From positions 1-5,223 of the forward strand of contig JAIRQK010000044.1 of the NCBI GenBank assembly GCA_031256525.1: DNA of 5,223 nucleotides, given 5' to 3'. Positions 1 through 5,223 of the stretch are shown piece after piece. Numbering within the stretch: the first letter of the stretch is position 1; every line of letters starts with the position of its first letter. Both the position numbers and the translations under genes were made by a program. Source of the DNA: Campylobacteraceae bacterium. Its GTDB lineage: Bacteria > Campylobacterota > Campylobacteria > Campylobacterales > Campylobacteraceae. A model generated the notes under the pieces. That model saw only the letters and a list, made by a program, of their open reading frames with translations, did not search any database and was not told the DNA's origin.

Positions 1-815
1 GACCATCTATGGGCAAGACTGCATTTTGTCTAAATTTGGCACAAACTGCTTTGGATAACAACCAAGGAGTTGCAATTTTTTCACTTGAAATGCCAGCAGA
101 ACAGCTTATGCTTAGAATGCTTAGCGCAAAAACCTCTATCCCTTTGCAAAAATTAAAAGTTGGAAATATGGATGATGATGAGTGGACAAGGCTTAGTGAT
201 GCGGCTGAAGTTATGTCAAAATCAAACCTATATATCGATGACCAAGGAAATGTAGATATCAATCAACTTCGCTCAAGACTAAGAAAACTAAAGACAAAAC
301 AGAATGAAATCGCACTTTGCATAGTGGACTATCTACAGCTTATGACAAGTGTTACAAGCAAAGATAGACATTTAGAAGTTAGTGATATCAGTAGAGGGCT
401 AAAGTTACTTGCGCGTGAACTATCTATACCTATCATCGCACTATCTCAGCTTAATCGTTCTTTGGAGAGTAGAAGCGACAAAAGACCAACGCTTAGTGAT
501 ATTAGAGAGTCTGGAGCTATTGAACAAGATGCAGATATGATACTTTTTGTTTACCGTGATGATGTCTATAAGCAACGCGATGAGAGAGAAAAGGAGAAAA
601 AAGATGAAAAATACAAAAGTACTTTTCAAGAAAAAGAGGTTGAAGAGGCGGAGATAATAGTTGGAAAAAACAGAAATGGACCTTTGGGAGTAGCTAAGCT
701 GTTGTTTCATAAAAAATATACAAAATTTGTGGATAAAGAGTCTTCTGTGAGTGAGATTGCTTATCAAAAAGAGAGTAGCTTTGTTATTTCAGATGTAAGT
801 TTGCCACAACTTTAG
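1..815 (+). CDS. dnaB: Replicative DNA helicase DnaB, C-terminal part (5' end outside window)
   Basis: DnaB is the hexameric 5'-3' helicase that unwinds DNA ahead of the replisome and works with primase. Only the RecA-like motor domain is visible; about 200 or more N-terminal residues lie upstream, and the ATG at 9 is the Met inside Walker A (PSMGKT), not the start. Counting that Met as residue 1, the motifs in order are GKT (2-4), SLEMP with the likely catalytic Glu (25-29), Walker B IVDYLQLM (105-112), SQLNRSLESR (146-155), DIRESGAIEQDAD (164-176) and the arginine-finger block KNRNGPLG (220-227). No intein interrupts these motifs, although DnaB is a common intein host. Between DDVY and AEIIVG there is a strongly charged stretch (188-213) about 17 residues longer than in E. 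coli DnaB as I recall it; H. pylori DnaB is also known to carry an insert here. A tail of about 27 residues follows FVD. comEC starts one base after the stop, suggesting co-transcription. Confidence 0.97.
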   Translation, partial: PSMGKTAFCLNLAQTALDNNQGVAIFSLEMPAEQLMLRMLSAKTSIPLQKLKVGNMDDDEWTRLSDAAEVMSKSNLYIDDQGNVDINQLRSRLRKLKTKQNEIALCIVDYLQLMTSVTSKDRHLEVSDISRGLKLLARELSIPIIALSQLNRSLESRSDKRPTLSDIRESGAIEQDADMILFVYRDDVYKQRDEREKEKKDEKYKSTFQEKEVEEAEIIVGKNRNGPLGVAKLLFHKKYTKFVDKESSVSEIAYQKESSFVISDVSLPQL

Positions 816-816
816 T

Positions 817-2079
817 ATGAAGCCGTATCTATCGCTATTTCAAAGAAAAATAGAGATAGTATTTGTTGGGCTTATTCTCCTTTTTGTTTTTATATGTAAT
901 ATCATCTTAAATTATATCGATTTTAGAGAGTTTAAGTCGCACTCTTGGGCAACTGTGCGAGGTGAAATTGCCAATATAATACCTTTAGTTGCAAAAGATG
1001 GTAGAGCATATAAACGGCTATATGTAAAAAGTGATAGCGGACATACAATAACTATAGTTTTTTGGTCAAAAGAGGAGATAAATCTAAACGCAAGAGTTGG
1101 ATTTCGCGTAAAGACAGAAGAAGTAAACTTTGGCTCTTTTTTATCAAGAAAATTTTACGCACCATCAGTTCTTGCTTGGCATAAATCACAAATTGATAGT
1201 AGCGTAAAAAATAGAATCGATAACTTTATACAAAAACAGCACGATTCTCAAATTATGAAAGAGCTATTTAGCACTCTATATCTTGCAACTCCTATATCTA
1301 AAGAGCTTAGAGACAAGGTACAACGTTTTGGTATTACGCATGTTATCGCAATAAGCGGATATCATTTAGGTATAATTTTTGCTTTTCTATATGCGATATT
1401 TATGCCAATATATAGATTTTTTCAAGATAGATATTTTCCATACAGAAATGCAAGATGGGATATTTCAGTTATTATTTTCGCATTTTTAGGTTACTATCTT
1501 TGGCTTATTGATATGACTCCTTCATTTTTACGCTCTTATGTTATGGGAGTTTGTGGTTTTCTGTTTTTATGGCGTGGGATAAATGTTTTAACTTTTGAGA
1601 TGTTGGCTCTTACAACTGCATTTTTAATCGCTCTATTTCCATATCTGGCTTTTAATATAGGCTTTATATTGTCAGTTTTTGGCGTATTTTTTATATTTGT
1701 ATTTATCAAACACTTTCCAAAATTGAAAGTTTGGCAGACACTTTTGCTTTTAAATCTTTGGCTATTTATCGCTATGAATCCAATCGTATATTATTGGTTT
1801 AATGTGATAAATATTCAGCAGTGGATATCAATTCCGCTTAGTATATTGTTTGTAATTTTCTATCCATTTGTTACTTTTTTACACGCAATCAATCAGGGCG
1901 GACTTTTAGATGGACACATAATCAATTTTTTAAGTTATGAAACAAAGAGTGCATTTTTCAACACTCCTGTTTGGCTACTTGCAATTTATGTATGTTTAGC
2001 TTTTTTAAGTGCTTTTAGGGCAATTTTTATGTTGCCAATTTTAATCATCGGAGTTAGCTATTTTTTCTTTCTTTTGTAA
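817..2079 (+). CDS. comEC: ComEC/Rec2-family DNA uptake channel protein, short form
   Basis: ComEC is the inner-membrane channel that passes single-stranded DNA into the cytoplasm during natural transformation. The 420-residue protein begins with a membrane segment (about 13-34). A soluble stretch follows (about 42-118; SWATVRGEI, VGFRVKTEEVNFGSF) that resembles the OB-like DUF4131 region. The Competence domain comes next, with HVIAISGYHLGI (175-186, family signature ISGxHL), PSFLRSYVMG (235-244) and FNIGFILSVFGVFF (279-292), and several more hydrophobic helices to the C-terminus. The protein ends right after the last membrane segment: the metallo-beta-lactamase-like domain found in the roughly 750-residue Bacillus type is absent. 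As I recall, H. pylori and C. jejuni ComEC are similarly short, so this is probably normal for the group and not a truncation. The ATG lies one base after the dnaB stop with no strong Shine-Dalgarno, so translation is probably coupled. The 3' end overlaps the opposing yihY by 39 bp. Confidence 0.93.
   Translation: MKPYLSLFQRKIEIVFVGLILLFVFICNIILNYIDFREFKSHSWATVRGEIANIIPLVAKDGRAYKRLYVKSDSGHTITIVFWSKEEINLNARVGFRVKTEEVNFGSFLSRKFYAPSVLAWHKSQIDSSVKNRIDNFIQKQHDSQIMKELFSTLYLATPISKELRDKVQRFGITHVIAISGYHLGIIFAFLYAIFMPIYRFFQDRYFPYRNARWDISVIIFAFLGYYLWLIDMTPSFLRSYVMGVCGFLFLWRGINVLTFEMLALTTAFLIALFPYLAFNIGFILSVFGVFFIFVFIKHFPKLKVWQTLLLLNLWLFIAMNPIVYYWFNVINIQQWISIPLSILFVIFYPFVTFLHAINQGGLLDGHIINFLSYETKSAFFNTPVWLLAIYVCLAFLSAFRAIFMLPILIIGVSYFFFLL
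2041..2079. other. Convergent 3' overlap of comEC and yihY coding sequences
   Basis: The stop codons of the two opposing genes each lie inside the other gene, giving a 39-bp shared coding stretch. The registers are codon-aligned: each comEC codon is the reverse complement of one yihY codon. Each TAA stop therefore faces a TTA leucine codon of the other strand. The comEC side reads as hydrophobic LIIGVSYFFFLL and the yihY side as hydrophilic LQKKEKIANSDD. I see no GC-rich hairpin with a T-run here, so no intrinsic terminator can be called for either unit. Confidence 0.9.
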
Positions 2080-2877
2080 CTCTTTTTGATTTAAAAGATG
2101 ACAAAGTCTTACGCCATATAAAAAGATAACCCAAGAGGCATAAATCCAAATAAAAAAGAAGAGCAAAATGCTAAAAGAGCCATAAATTGTTAAATAAGTT
2201 TTATTGTAAGCAACATAATAGACAAATAGACTTTTTGATGAGTACCAAATAAGCGAAGCTACAAAAGATGAAATTATTCCTGATTTGAAGCTAATTTTAG
2301 CATTTGAAGAGATCATATAAATTGTAAAAAATAGCATCCACACGACAAGATAAGGGAAAATTGTCAAAAAGTTTATCCAATTTGTATAGTCTGAGCTATT
2401 AAGAAAATTTTGTATTATATTTGATAGATAAAAAGATGCAACCAATCCAATAGGAGCCAATGTGATAAGAGTCCAATAAGCCGACAGAGATTGCCAAAAA
2501 GACCTTGGTTTGACATTCATAATTTTATTTATAATACTCTCATAATCTTTAAAAAACATCACAGTTACGAACAGAACAACAATAAATCCCATAACGCCCA
2601 TTTTGATAGTGTTTTGCAGAAATGTTTCAAGATATCCCAAAATAACCTCTTTATGAGCAGGGGCGAGCAGAGATATAACAAAATCTTTTAATTTATCAAA
2701 ATATTCGCTAAAGCTGGGAATATTCATAAAAAGAGATAACGAAATCAAAAGCAGTGGAATTGTTGAAAGAATCGTGTGATAGCTAAGACTTGATGCGTAA
2801 TGCATTAAATCAGGGTCGTTTGCCTTTTTTAAATTTTTGATAAAAATCTTTATTTTTTCTCTATTTATTGTTTTCAT
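2041..2877 (-). CDS. yihY: YihY/BrkB-family inner-membrane protein (often mis-named ribonuclease BN)
   Basis: This is a 278-residue polytopic protein. It starts with a basic cytoplasmic N-terminus (MKTINREKIK) and has about six hydrophobic segments, near 33-52, 92-110, 132-153, 170-190, 197-220 and 236-258. Family hallmarks are the N-terminal ASSLSYHTILSTIPLLL (28-44) and the C-terminal IYGSFSILLFFFIWIYASW (231-249), followed by IFLYGVRL. The tail is hydrophilic (KELQKKEKIANSDD). The length is typical. The family was once called RNase BN (rbn) by mistake; the real E. coli RNase BN is a different, ElaC-type protein. No enzymatic motif is visible here, and the role, perhaps transport or envelope-related, is unknown. 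The ATG overlaps the glcD stop (ATGA), so translation is likely coupled and the gene is probably the last of a three-gene operon. The last 12 codons and the stop lie antisense to the end of comEC. Confidence 0.92.
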   Translation of the reverse strand: MKTINREKIKIFIKNLKKANDPDLMHYASSLSYHTILSTIPLLLISLSLFMNIPSFSEYFDKLKDFVISLLAPAHKEVILGYLETFLQNTIKMGVMGFIVVLFVTVMFFKDYESIINKIMNVKPRSFWQSLSAYWTLITLAPIGLVASFYLSNIIQNFLNSSDYTNWINFLTIFPYLVVWMLFFTIYMISSNAKISFKSGIISSFVASLIWYSSKSLFVYYVAYNKTYLTIYGSFSILLFFFIWIYASWVIFLYGVRLCHLLNQKELQKKEKIANSDD

Positions 2878-4256
2878 AAGCCCATCTTTTTCGGGTTTAA
2901 AATATTGTTTGGATCAAACGCTTTTTTGATTGAACGAAAAAGCTCCATCTCCTCTTTTGTGAAAGCCATATTCATAAAAGGTGCTTTTGAAATGCCAATA
3001 CCATGTTCACCACTCAATGTTCCACCAAGTTTTATAGCAACTTTAAAAATCTCCTCTATCGCTTTGTGTCCTATCTCAATCTCTTTTGGACACTCTCCAT
3101 CAACCATTACATTTGTATGTACATTTCCATCACCAGTATGACCAAAACAAGGGATTTTTACATTGTATTTTTTAGCAATCATATCATACTGTTCTAAAAG
3201 TTCTGGGAGTTTACTTCGTGGGACTGTAACATCTTCATTTAATTTTTTACTACCATAAATAGTAATTGCTTGAGAGCAGTTTCTTCTTGCAAACCAGATA
3301 TTTTTTGCCTCTTCGTCATTCTGTGCTATTTTAAACTCTGTGCAACCATTCTCTTTAAAGAATTCACCAATTTTTTGCATCTGCTCATCAATATCCTCTT
3401 TTTTGTTGCCATCTACATCAGTTATCAAAATAGCACCAGCTTCAGTTGGCAATCCTTTGTTGAATTTTTCTTCAACTGCACGAATTGAAAGGTTGTCTAA
3501 AAACTCCATAGCAACAGGAACTACTCCTCCTGCCATTGTTTTATAAACTGCATTCATTGCCATATTTACGCTCGGGAAAACACCCATAGCTGTTTTTTTC
3601 ATTTTTGGTTTTGGTATGAGTTTTAGTGTAATCTCCGTAATGACAGCTAATGTTCCCTCACTTGCTATTAAAATCCCAGCAATGTTGTATCCAGCAACAT
3701 CTTTTATCGTTTTTTTACCAGCTCTTATAATATCTCCACTTGGAAGTACAGCTCGTAAAGCTACAACATAATCTTTTGTTATTCCATACTTTGCCGCTCT
3801 CATTCCACCAGCATTTTCACTTACATTTCCGCCGATAGTTGAGTACTCTTCACTTGCAGGGTCAGGAGGATAAAAAAGCCCTCTCTCCTCTGCTGCTTTT
3901 TGGATATTCATATTTATAACGCCCGGTTGCACAACCATAACCATATTTTCCATATCAATCTCTAAGATTTGATTCATATGTTTTTCAAACGCTAATATAA
4001 TGCCACCTTGAACACTCAACGCCCCACCGGTAAATCCACTTCCAGCCCCACGAGGTGTTATAATTATCTTGTTTTGATTGCAATATTTTAGCACCCTGCT
4101 TACATCATCCTCATTTTTTGGGAAAACTACTGCATCTGGTTCAAATCTGTTTCTTGTTGCGTCATAAGAGTAGGCAAGTAAATGGGCTTTATCCGTATAG
4201 ACATTATCATCACCAACTATATTTTTTAGAGCTTTTATATCAATTGTGTCTAACAT
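2874..4256 (-). CDS. glcD: FAD-linked 2-hydroxyacid dehydrogenase, GlcD-type (glycolate oxidase subunit or D-lactate/D-2-hydroxyglutarate dehydrogenase-like)
   Basis: This 460-residue enzyme belongs to the VAO/PCMH flavoprotein family and would oxidise a D-2-hydroxyacid to the 2-oxoacid, passing electrons from FAD to a membrane carrier. The N-terminal FAD_binding_4 domain (about 38-215) contains the pyrophosphate-binding TPRGAGSGFTGGA (67-79) and PPDPASEEYSTIGGN with SENAGGMRAAKYG (130-158). The C-terminal FAD-oxidase domain (about 220-458) contains VTVPRSKLPELL (343-354), FGHTGDGNVHTNV (371-383, with His373 and His380 as likely metal/substrate ligands) and LSGEHGIG (414-421). All expected motifs and the full length are present. 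The substrate cannot be settled: glycolate, D-lactate and D-2-hydroxyglutarate enzymes share these motifs, and neither glcE nor glcF lies in this window. The ATG is 2 bp after the upstream gene's stop, and the TGA overlaps the yihY start, placing it mid-operon. There is no strong Shine-Dalgarno. Confidence 0.93.
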   Translation of the reverse strand: MLDTIDIKALKNIVGDDNVYTDKAHLLAYSYDATRNRFEPDAVVFPKNEDDVSRVLKYCNQNKIIITPRGAGSGFTGGALSVQGGIILAFEKHMNQILEIDMENMVMVVQPGVINMNIQKAAEERGLFYPPDPASEEYSTIGGNVSENAGGMRAAKYGITKDYVVALRAVLPSGDIIRAGKKTIKDVAGYNIAGILIASEGTLAVITEITLKLIPKPKMKKTAMGVFPSVNMAMNAVYKTMAGGVVPVAMEFLDNLSIRAVEEKFNKGLPTEAGAILITDVDGNKKEDIDEQMQKIGEFFKENGCTEFKIAQNDEEAKNIWFARRNCSQAITIYGSKKLNEDVTVPRSKLPELLEQYDMIAKKYNVKIPCFGHTGDGNVHTNVMVDGECPKEIEIGHKAIEEIFKVAIKLGGTLSGEHGIGISKAPFMNMAFTKEEMELFRSIKKAFDPNNILNPKKMGL

Positions 4257-4258
4257 TG

Positions 4259-4996
4259 CTATTCAATACCCAAAAGTGTTTTATAGTGTGCATCATAATC
4301 ATTAACATCTGAGCCTTTTCTGACAAATATTGATTTTTGAACACTTGATGCAACACGACTATAAAAAGGGAGTATTATCTCATCGCCTTCTTCTAATTCA
4401 GGAAGAGTCACGCTTTTTATGATTTTAAAAGAGATACAGTCTGTAAAGTAACCTTTTTCGGCAATGTTGAAAAATATAAGTCCGGATAGATTTTTTGTGC
4501 ATATCTCTTTAAATTTTTTATGGTCAGGATTTGGGATATATGCTTTGGCAAGAGTGGCTGCTAAAATATCAGGGTGTACCCAGTCGATATTTTTAAAATG
4601 GTCAGTTACTATTTTAAAATTTTTATTATTTGGTGCAATAATTAAAGAGCGATTGTACAGATAGTTTAATATTACCTCATTGCCAGATGCTGGGATAATT
4701 TCTGCTTTTGGGAAAGTGTTTTGTTCTAATGCATCATAAGGAGTTAAATCAAGCAGAGCCTTTACGCCATCTTTTGCCAATACTGTTGCTCTTGCTAAAA
4801 TGGTTGAAGTTGTATCATCAAATCTATGCATAACAACGCCACTTGAGCCAACTTCTATCTTTGGAGAGTCTGGAATCGTAGCACGATTTTTATGTACAGT
4901 TTCAAGTATAGTTTTATACTCTTCAAACAGTTTACTGTTTTGTGCAAATAACAAAAAAGGCGAGAGGGATAGTAGTAGAATTATTTTTTTAAACAT
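4259..4996 (-). CDS. Exported protein resembling the PgbA N-terminal domain (Cj1214c-like)
   Basis: This 245-residue protein has a clear signal peptide: MFKKIILLLSLSPFLLFA, with likely signal peptidase I cleavage after LFA (residue 18). I chose the ATG at 4996 because AAGGA sits 8 bases upstream and the signal peptide begins there; the frame stays open upstream only to a TTG at 5038, which would bury the signal sequence. The mature part holds IEVGSSGVVMHRFDD (47-61), ILARATV (66-72), ILNYLYNRSLIIAPN (109-123), WVHPDILAATLAK (139-151) and GYFTDCISFKII (182-193). From memory these match the N-terminal domain of H. pylori plasminogen-binding PgbA/PgbB (Pfam PGBA_N). The longer lysine-ended C-terminal part of PgbA is absent and the protein ends LLGIE, so plasminogen binding should not be assumed. 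Cys166 and Cys187 are the only cysteines and could pair in the periplasm. It is the first gene of the operon with glcD and yihY. Its true function is unknown. Confidence 0.85.
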   Translation of the reverse strand: MFKKIILLLSLSPFLLFAQNSKLFEEYKTILETVHKNRATIPDSPKIEVGSSGVVMHRFDDTTSTILARATVLAKDGVKALLDLTPYDALEQNTFPKAEIIPASGNEVILNYLYNRSLIIAPNNKNFKIVTDHFKNIDWVHPDILAATLAKAYIPNPDHKKFKEICTKNLSGLIFFNIAEKGYFTDCISFKIIKSVTLPELEEGDEIILPFYSRVASSVQKSIFVRKGSDVNDYDAHYKTLLGIE

Positions 4997-5004
4997 GAAA
5001 ATTG

Positions 5005-5009
5005 TCCTT
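5005..5009 (-). promoter_or_regulatory. Shine-Dalgarno site deciding the start of the exported protein gene
   Basis: The - strand reads AAGGA followed by 8 bases and then the ATG at 4996. This spacing is ideal and supports that ATG over the in-frame TTG at 5038, which lies upstream of this site. Confidence 0.8.
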
Positions 5010-5029
5010 AAAATTTTAGATAAAAAGGG

Positions 5030-5035
5030 ATTATA
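5030..5035 (-). promoter_or_regulatory. -10 element of the promoter for the exported protein - glcD - yihY operon
   Basis: The - strand carries a perfect TATAAT, preceded by CATATTG. With a usual spacing, transcription would start near 5023, giving a leader of roughly 27 bases that contains the AAGGA site. No TTGACA-like -35 box stands at the expected distance; the region there is AT-rich, as is usual for sigma-70 promoters of Campylobacter and Helicobacter, which lack a conserved -35. The predicted start lies downstream of the alternative TTG codon at 5038, which further argues against that start. Confidence 0.65.
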
Positions 5036-5074
5036 CAATATGTGAGCTTTAAAATATTTTGTTTATATTTTTTA

Positions 5075-5096
5075 TATGATAAATAAATTAATCATA
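5075..5096. repeat. Short inverted repeat between the divergent genes
   Basis: The arms TATGAT (5075-5080) and ATCATA (5091-5096) are exact reverse complements separated by 10 AT-only bases, with centres 16 bp apart. After one mismatch, three further T/A pairs match outside the arms. The position, upstream of both divergent genes, would suit an operator, but in DNA this AT-rich such a dyad may be chance. It does not clearly match a Fur box. Confidence 0.3.
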
Positions 5097-5117
5097 AAAA
5101 CATAAGCAAAAGTATTG

Positions 5118-5123
5118 TAAAAT
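5118..5123 (+). promoter_or_regulatory. Candidate -10 element for the + strand gene at 5165
   Basis: TAAAAT matches TATAAT at five of six positions and is placed to start transcription near 5130, about 35 bases before the ATG. AT-rich surroundings offer other weak matches, such as TATGAT at 5075-5080, so this is only the best-placed candidate. Confidence 0.35.
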
Positions 5124-5151
5124 CGAATTTTATGCATTGTTTGTAATTTTT

Positions 5152-5155
5152 AAGG
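5152..5155 (+). promoter_or_regulatory. Shine-Dalgarno site for the + strand gene at 5165
   Basis: AAGG (in the context TTAAGGTAA) ends 9 bases before the ATG at 5165. This is good spacing and supports the start of the truncated gene. Confidence 0.7.
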
Positions 5156-5164
5156 TAATAATTT

Positions 5165-5223
5165 ATGTTTTATAAAAAAATAGTAATATTCACTCTTTTT
5201 ACTTGTGTGCTTTTTGGAGCGAG
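5165..5223 (+). CDS. Start of an exported protein gene, cut by the window end; possibly an M23-family peptidase by gene order
   Basis: Only 19 codons and two bases are present, reading MFYKKIVIFTLFTCVLFGA. This is a typical Sec signal peptide: a basic start (YKK), a hydrophobic core and LFGA as a probable signal peptidase I site. The cysteine is preceded by LFT, a poor lipobox, so a lipoprotein is unlikely. The ATG has an AAGG site 9 bases upstream and the gene is divergent from the - strand operon. The product cannot be read from this fragment. In C. jejuni, as I recall, the gene in this place (Cj1215) encodes an M23-type (LytM) cell-wall endopeptidase with a signal sequence, so that is the leading guess. 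Confidence 0.6.
   Translation, partial: MFYKKIVIFTLFTCVLFGA

Noticed and set aside
9..11. ATG at 9 as a start codon for dnaB
   Set aside because: It is the Met of the Walker A motif PSMGKT, and the frame is open to the window edge. The true start lies several hundred bases upstream.
441..767. 108-residue open frame on the - strand inside dnaB
   Set aside because: It lies wholly antisense to the conserved DnaB motor domain, has no recognisable motif and is explained as a by-product of the dnaB codons. The same applies to the + strand open frames inside yihY, glcD and the exported protein gene.
3682..3700. Hairpin with 6-bp arms ATGTTG/CAACAT inside glcD
   Set aside because: It falls within the codons for the conserved DVAGYNIAG segment, has no T-run and is not at a gene end, so it is most likely chance.
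4997..5038. Longer N-terminus for the exported protein from a TTG at 5038
   Set aside because: It would add 14 residues before a complete signal peptide, lies upstream of the AAGGA site and falls before the predicted transcription start given by TATAAT at 5030-5035.
5165..5223. Lipoprotein signal in the truncated + strand gene
   Set aside because: The only cysteine is preceded by LFT and followed by more hydrophobic residues, which does not fit a lipobox. A signal peptidase I site at LFGA is more likely.
1..5223. Defence island, mobile element, CRISPR array or RNA gene
   Set aside because: No transposase, integrase, direct-repeat array, tRNA- or rRNA-like segment was seen. All but about 170 bp is occupied by recognisable, mostly conserved genes.

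Overview
The window looks like part of a chromosome of a Campylobacterota (epsilonproteobacterial) species. The DNA is AT-rich, the genes are tightly packed, and the gene order matches arrangements I recall from that group: dnaB followed by comEC as in Helicobacter pylori, and comEC facing an rbn/yihY - glcD - small exported protein operon, followed by a divergent M23-peptidase gene, as in Campylobacter jejuni (Cj1211 to Cj1215). Protein details also fit, such as the charged insert in DnaB and the short ComEC. A free-living relative such as Sulfurimonas or a similar genus is plausible, but that is inference.

Layout. On the + strand, 1-815 is the 3' part of dnaB (replicative helicase), cut by the window edge just before its Walker A lysine. 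One base after its stop comes comEC (817-2079), a DNA-uptake channel protein without the C-terminal nuclease-like domain. On the - strand, three genes run the other way as a compact operon: an exported PgbA-N-like protein (4996-4259), then glcD after 2 bp (4256-2874), then a YihY-family membrane protein overlapping glcD by 4 bp (2877-2041). The yihY and comEC 3' ends overlap by 39 bp, so no terminator fits between the two converging units. The 168-bp gap 4997-5164 separates the operon from a + strand gene starting at 5165, of which only a signal-peptide-like N-terminus is visible. This gap holds a clear TATAAT-type promoter for the - operon, Shine-Dalgarno sites on both sides and a weaker + promoter candidate.

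Function. The + unit joins genome replication (DnaB) with transformation (ComEC). The - unit combines an exported protein, an FAD-dependent 2-hydroxyacid dehydrogenase and an inner-membrane protein with no obvious shared pathway. I see no mobile element, CRISPR array, rRNA or tRNA, and no evidence for a new multi-gene system. The points of most interest are the minimal ComEC, the single-domain PgbA-N-like protein and the codon-aligned convergent overlap.
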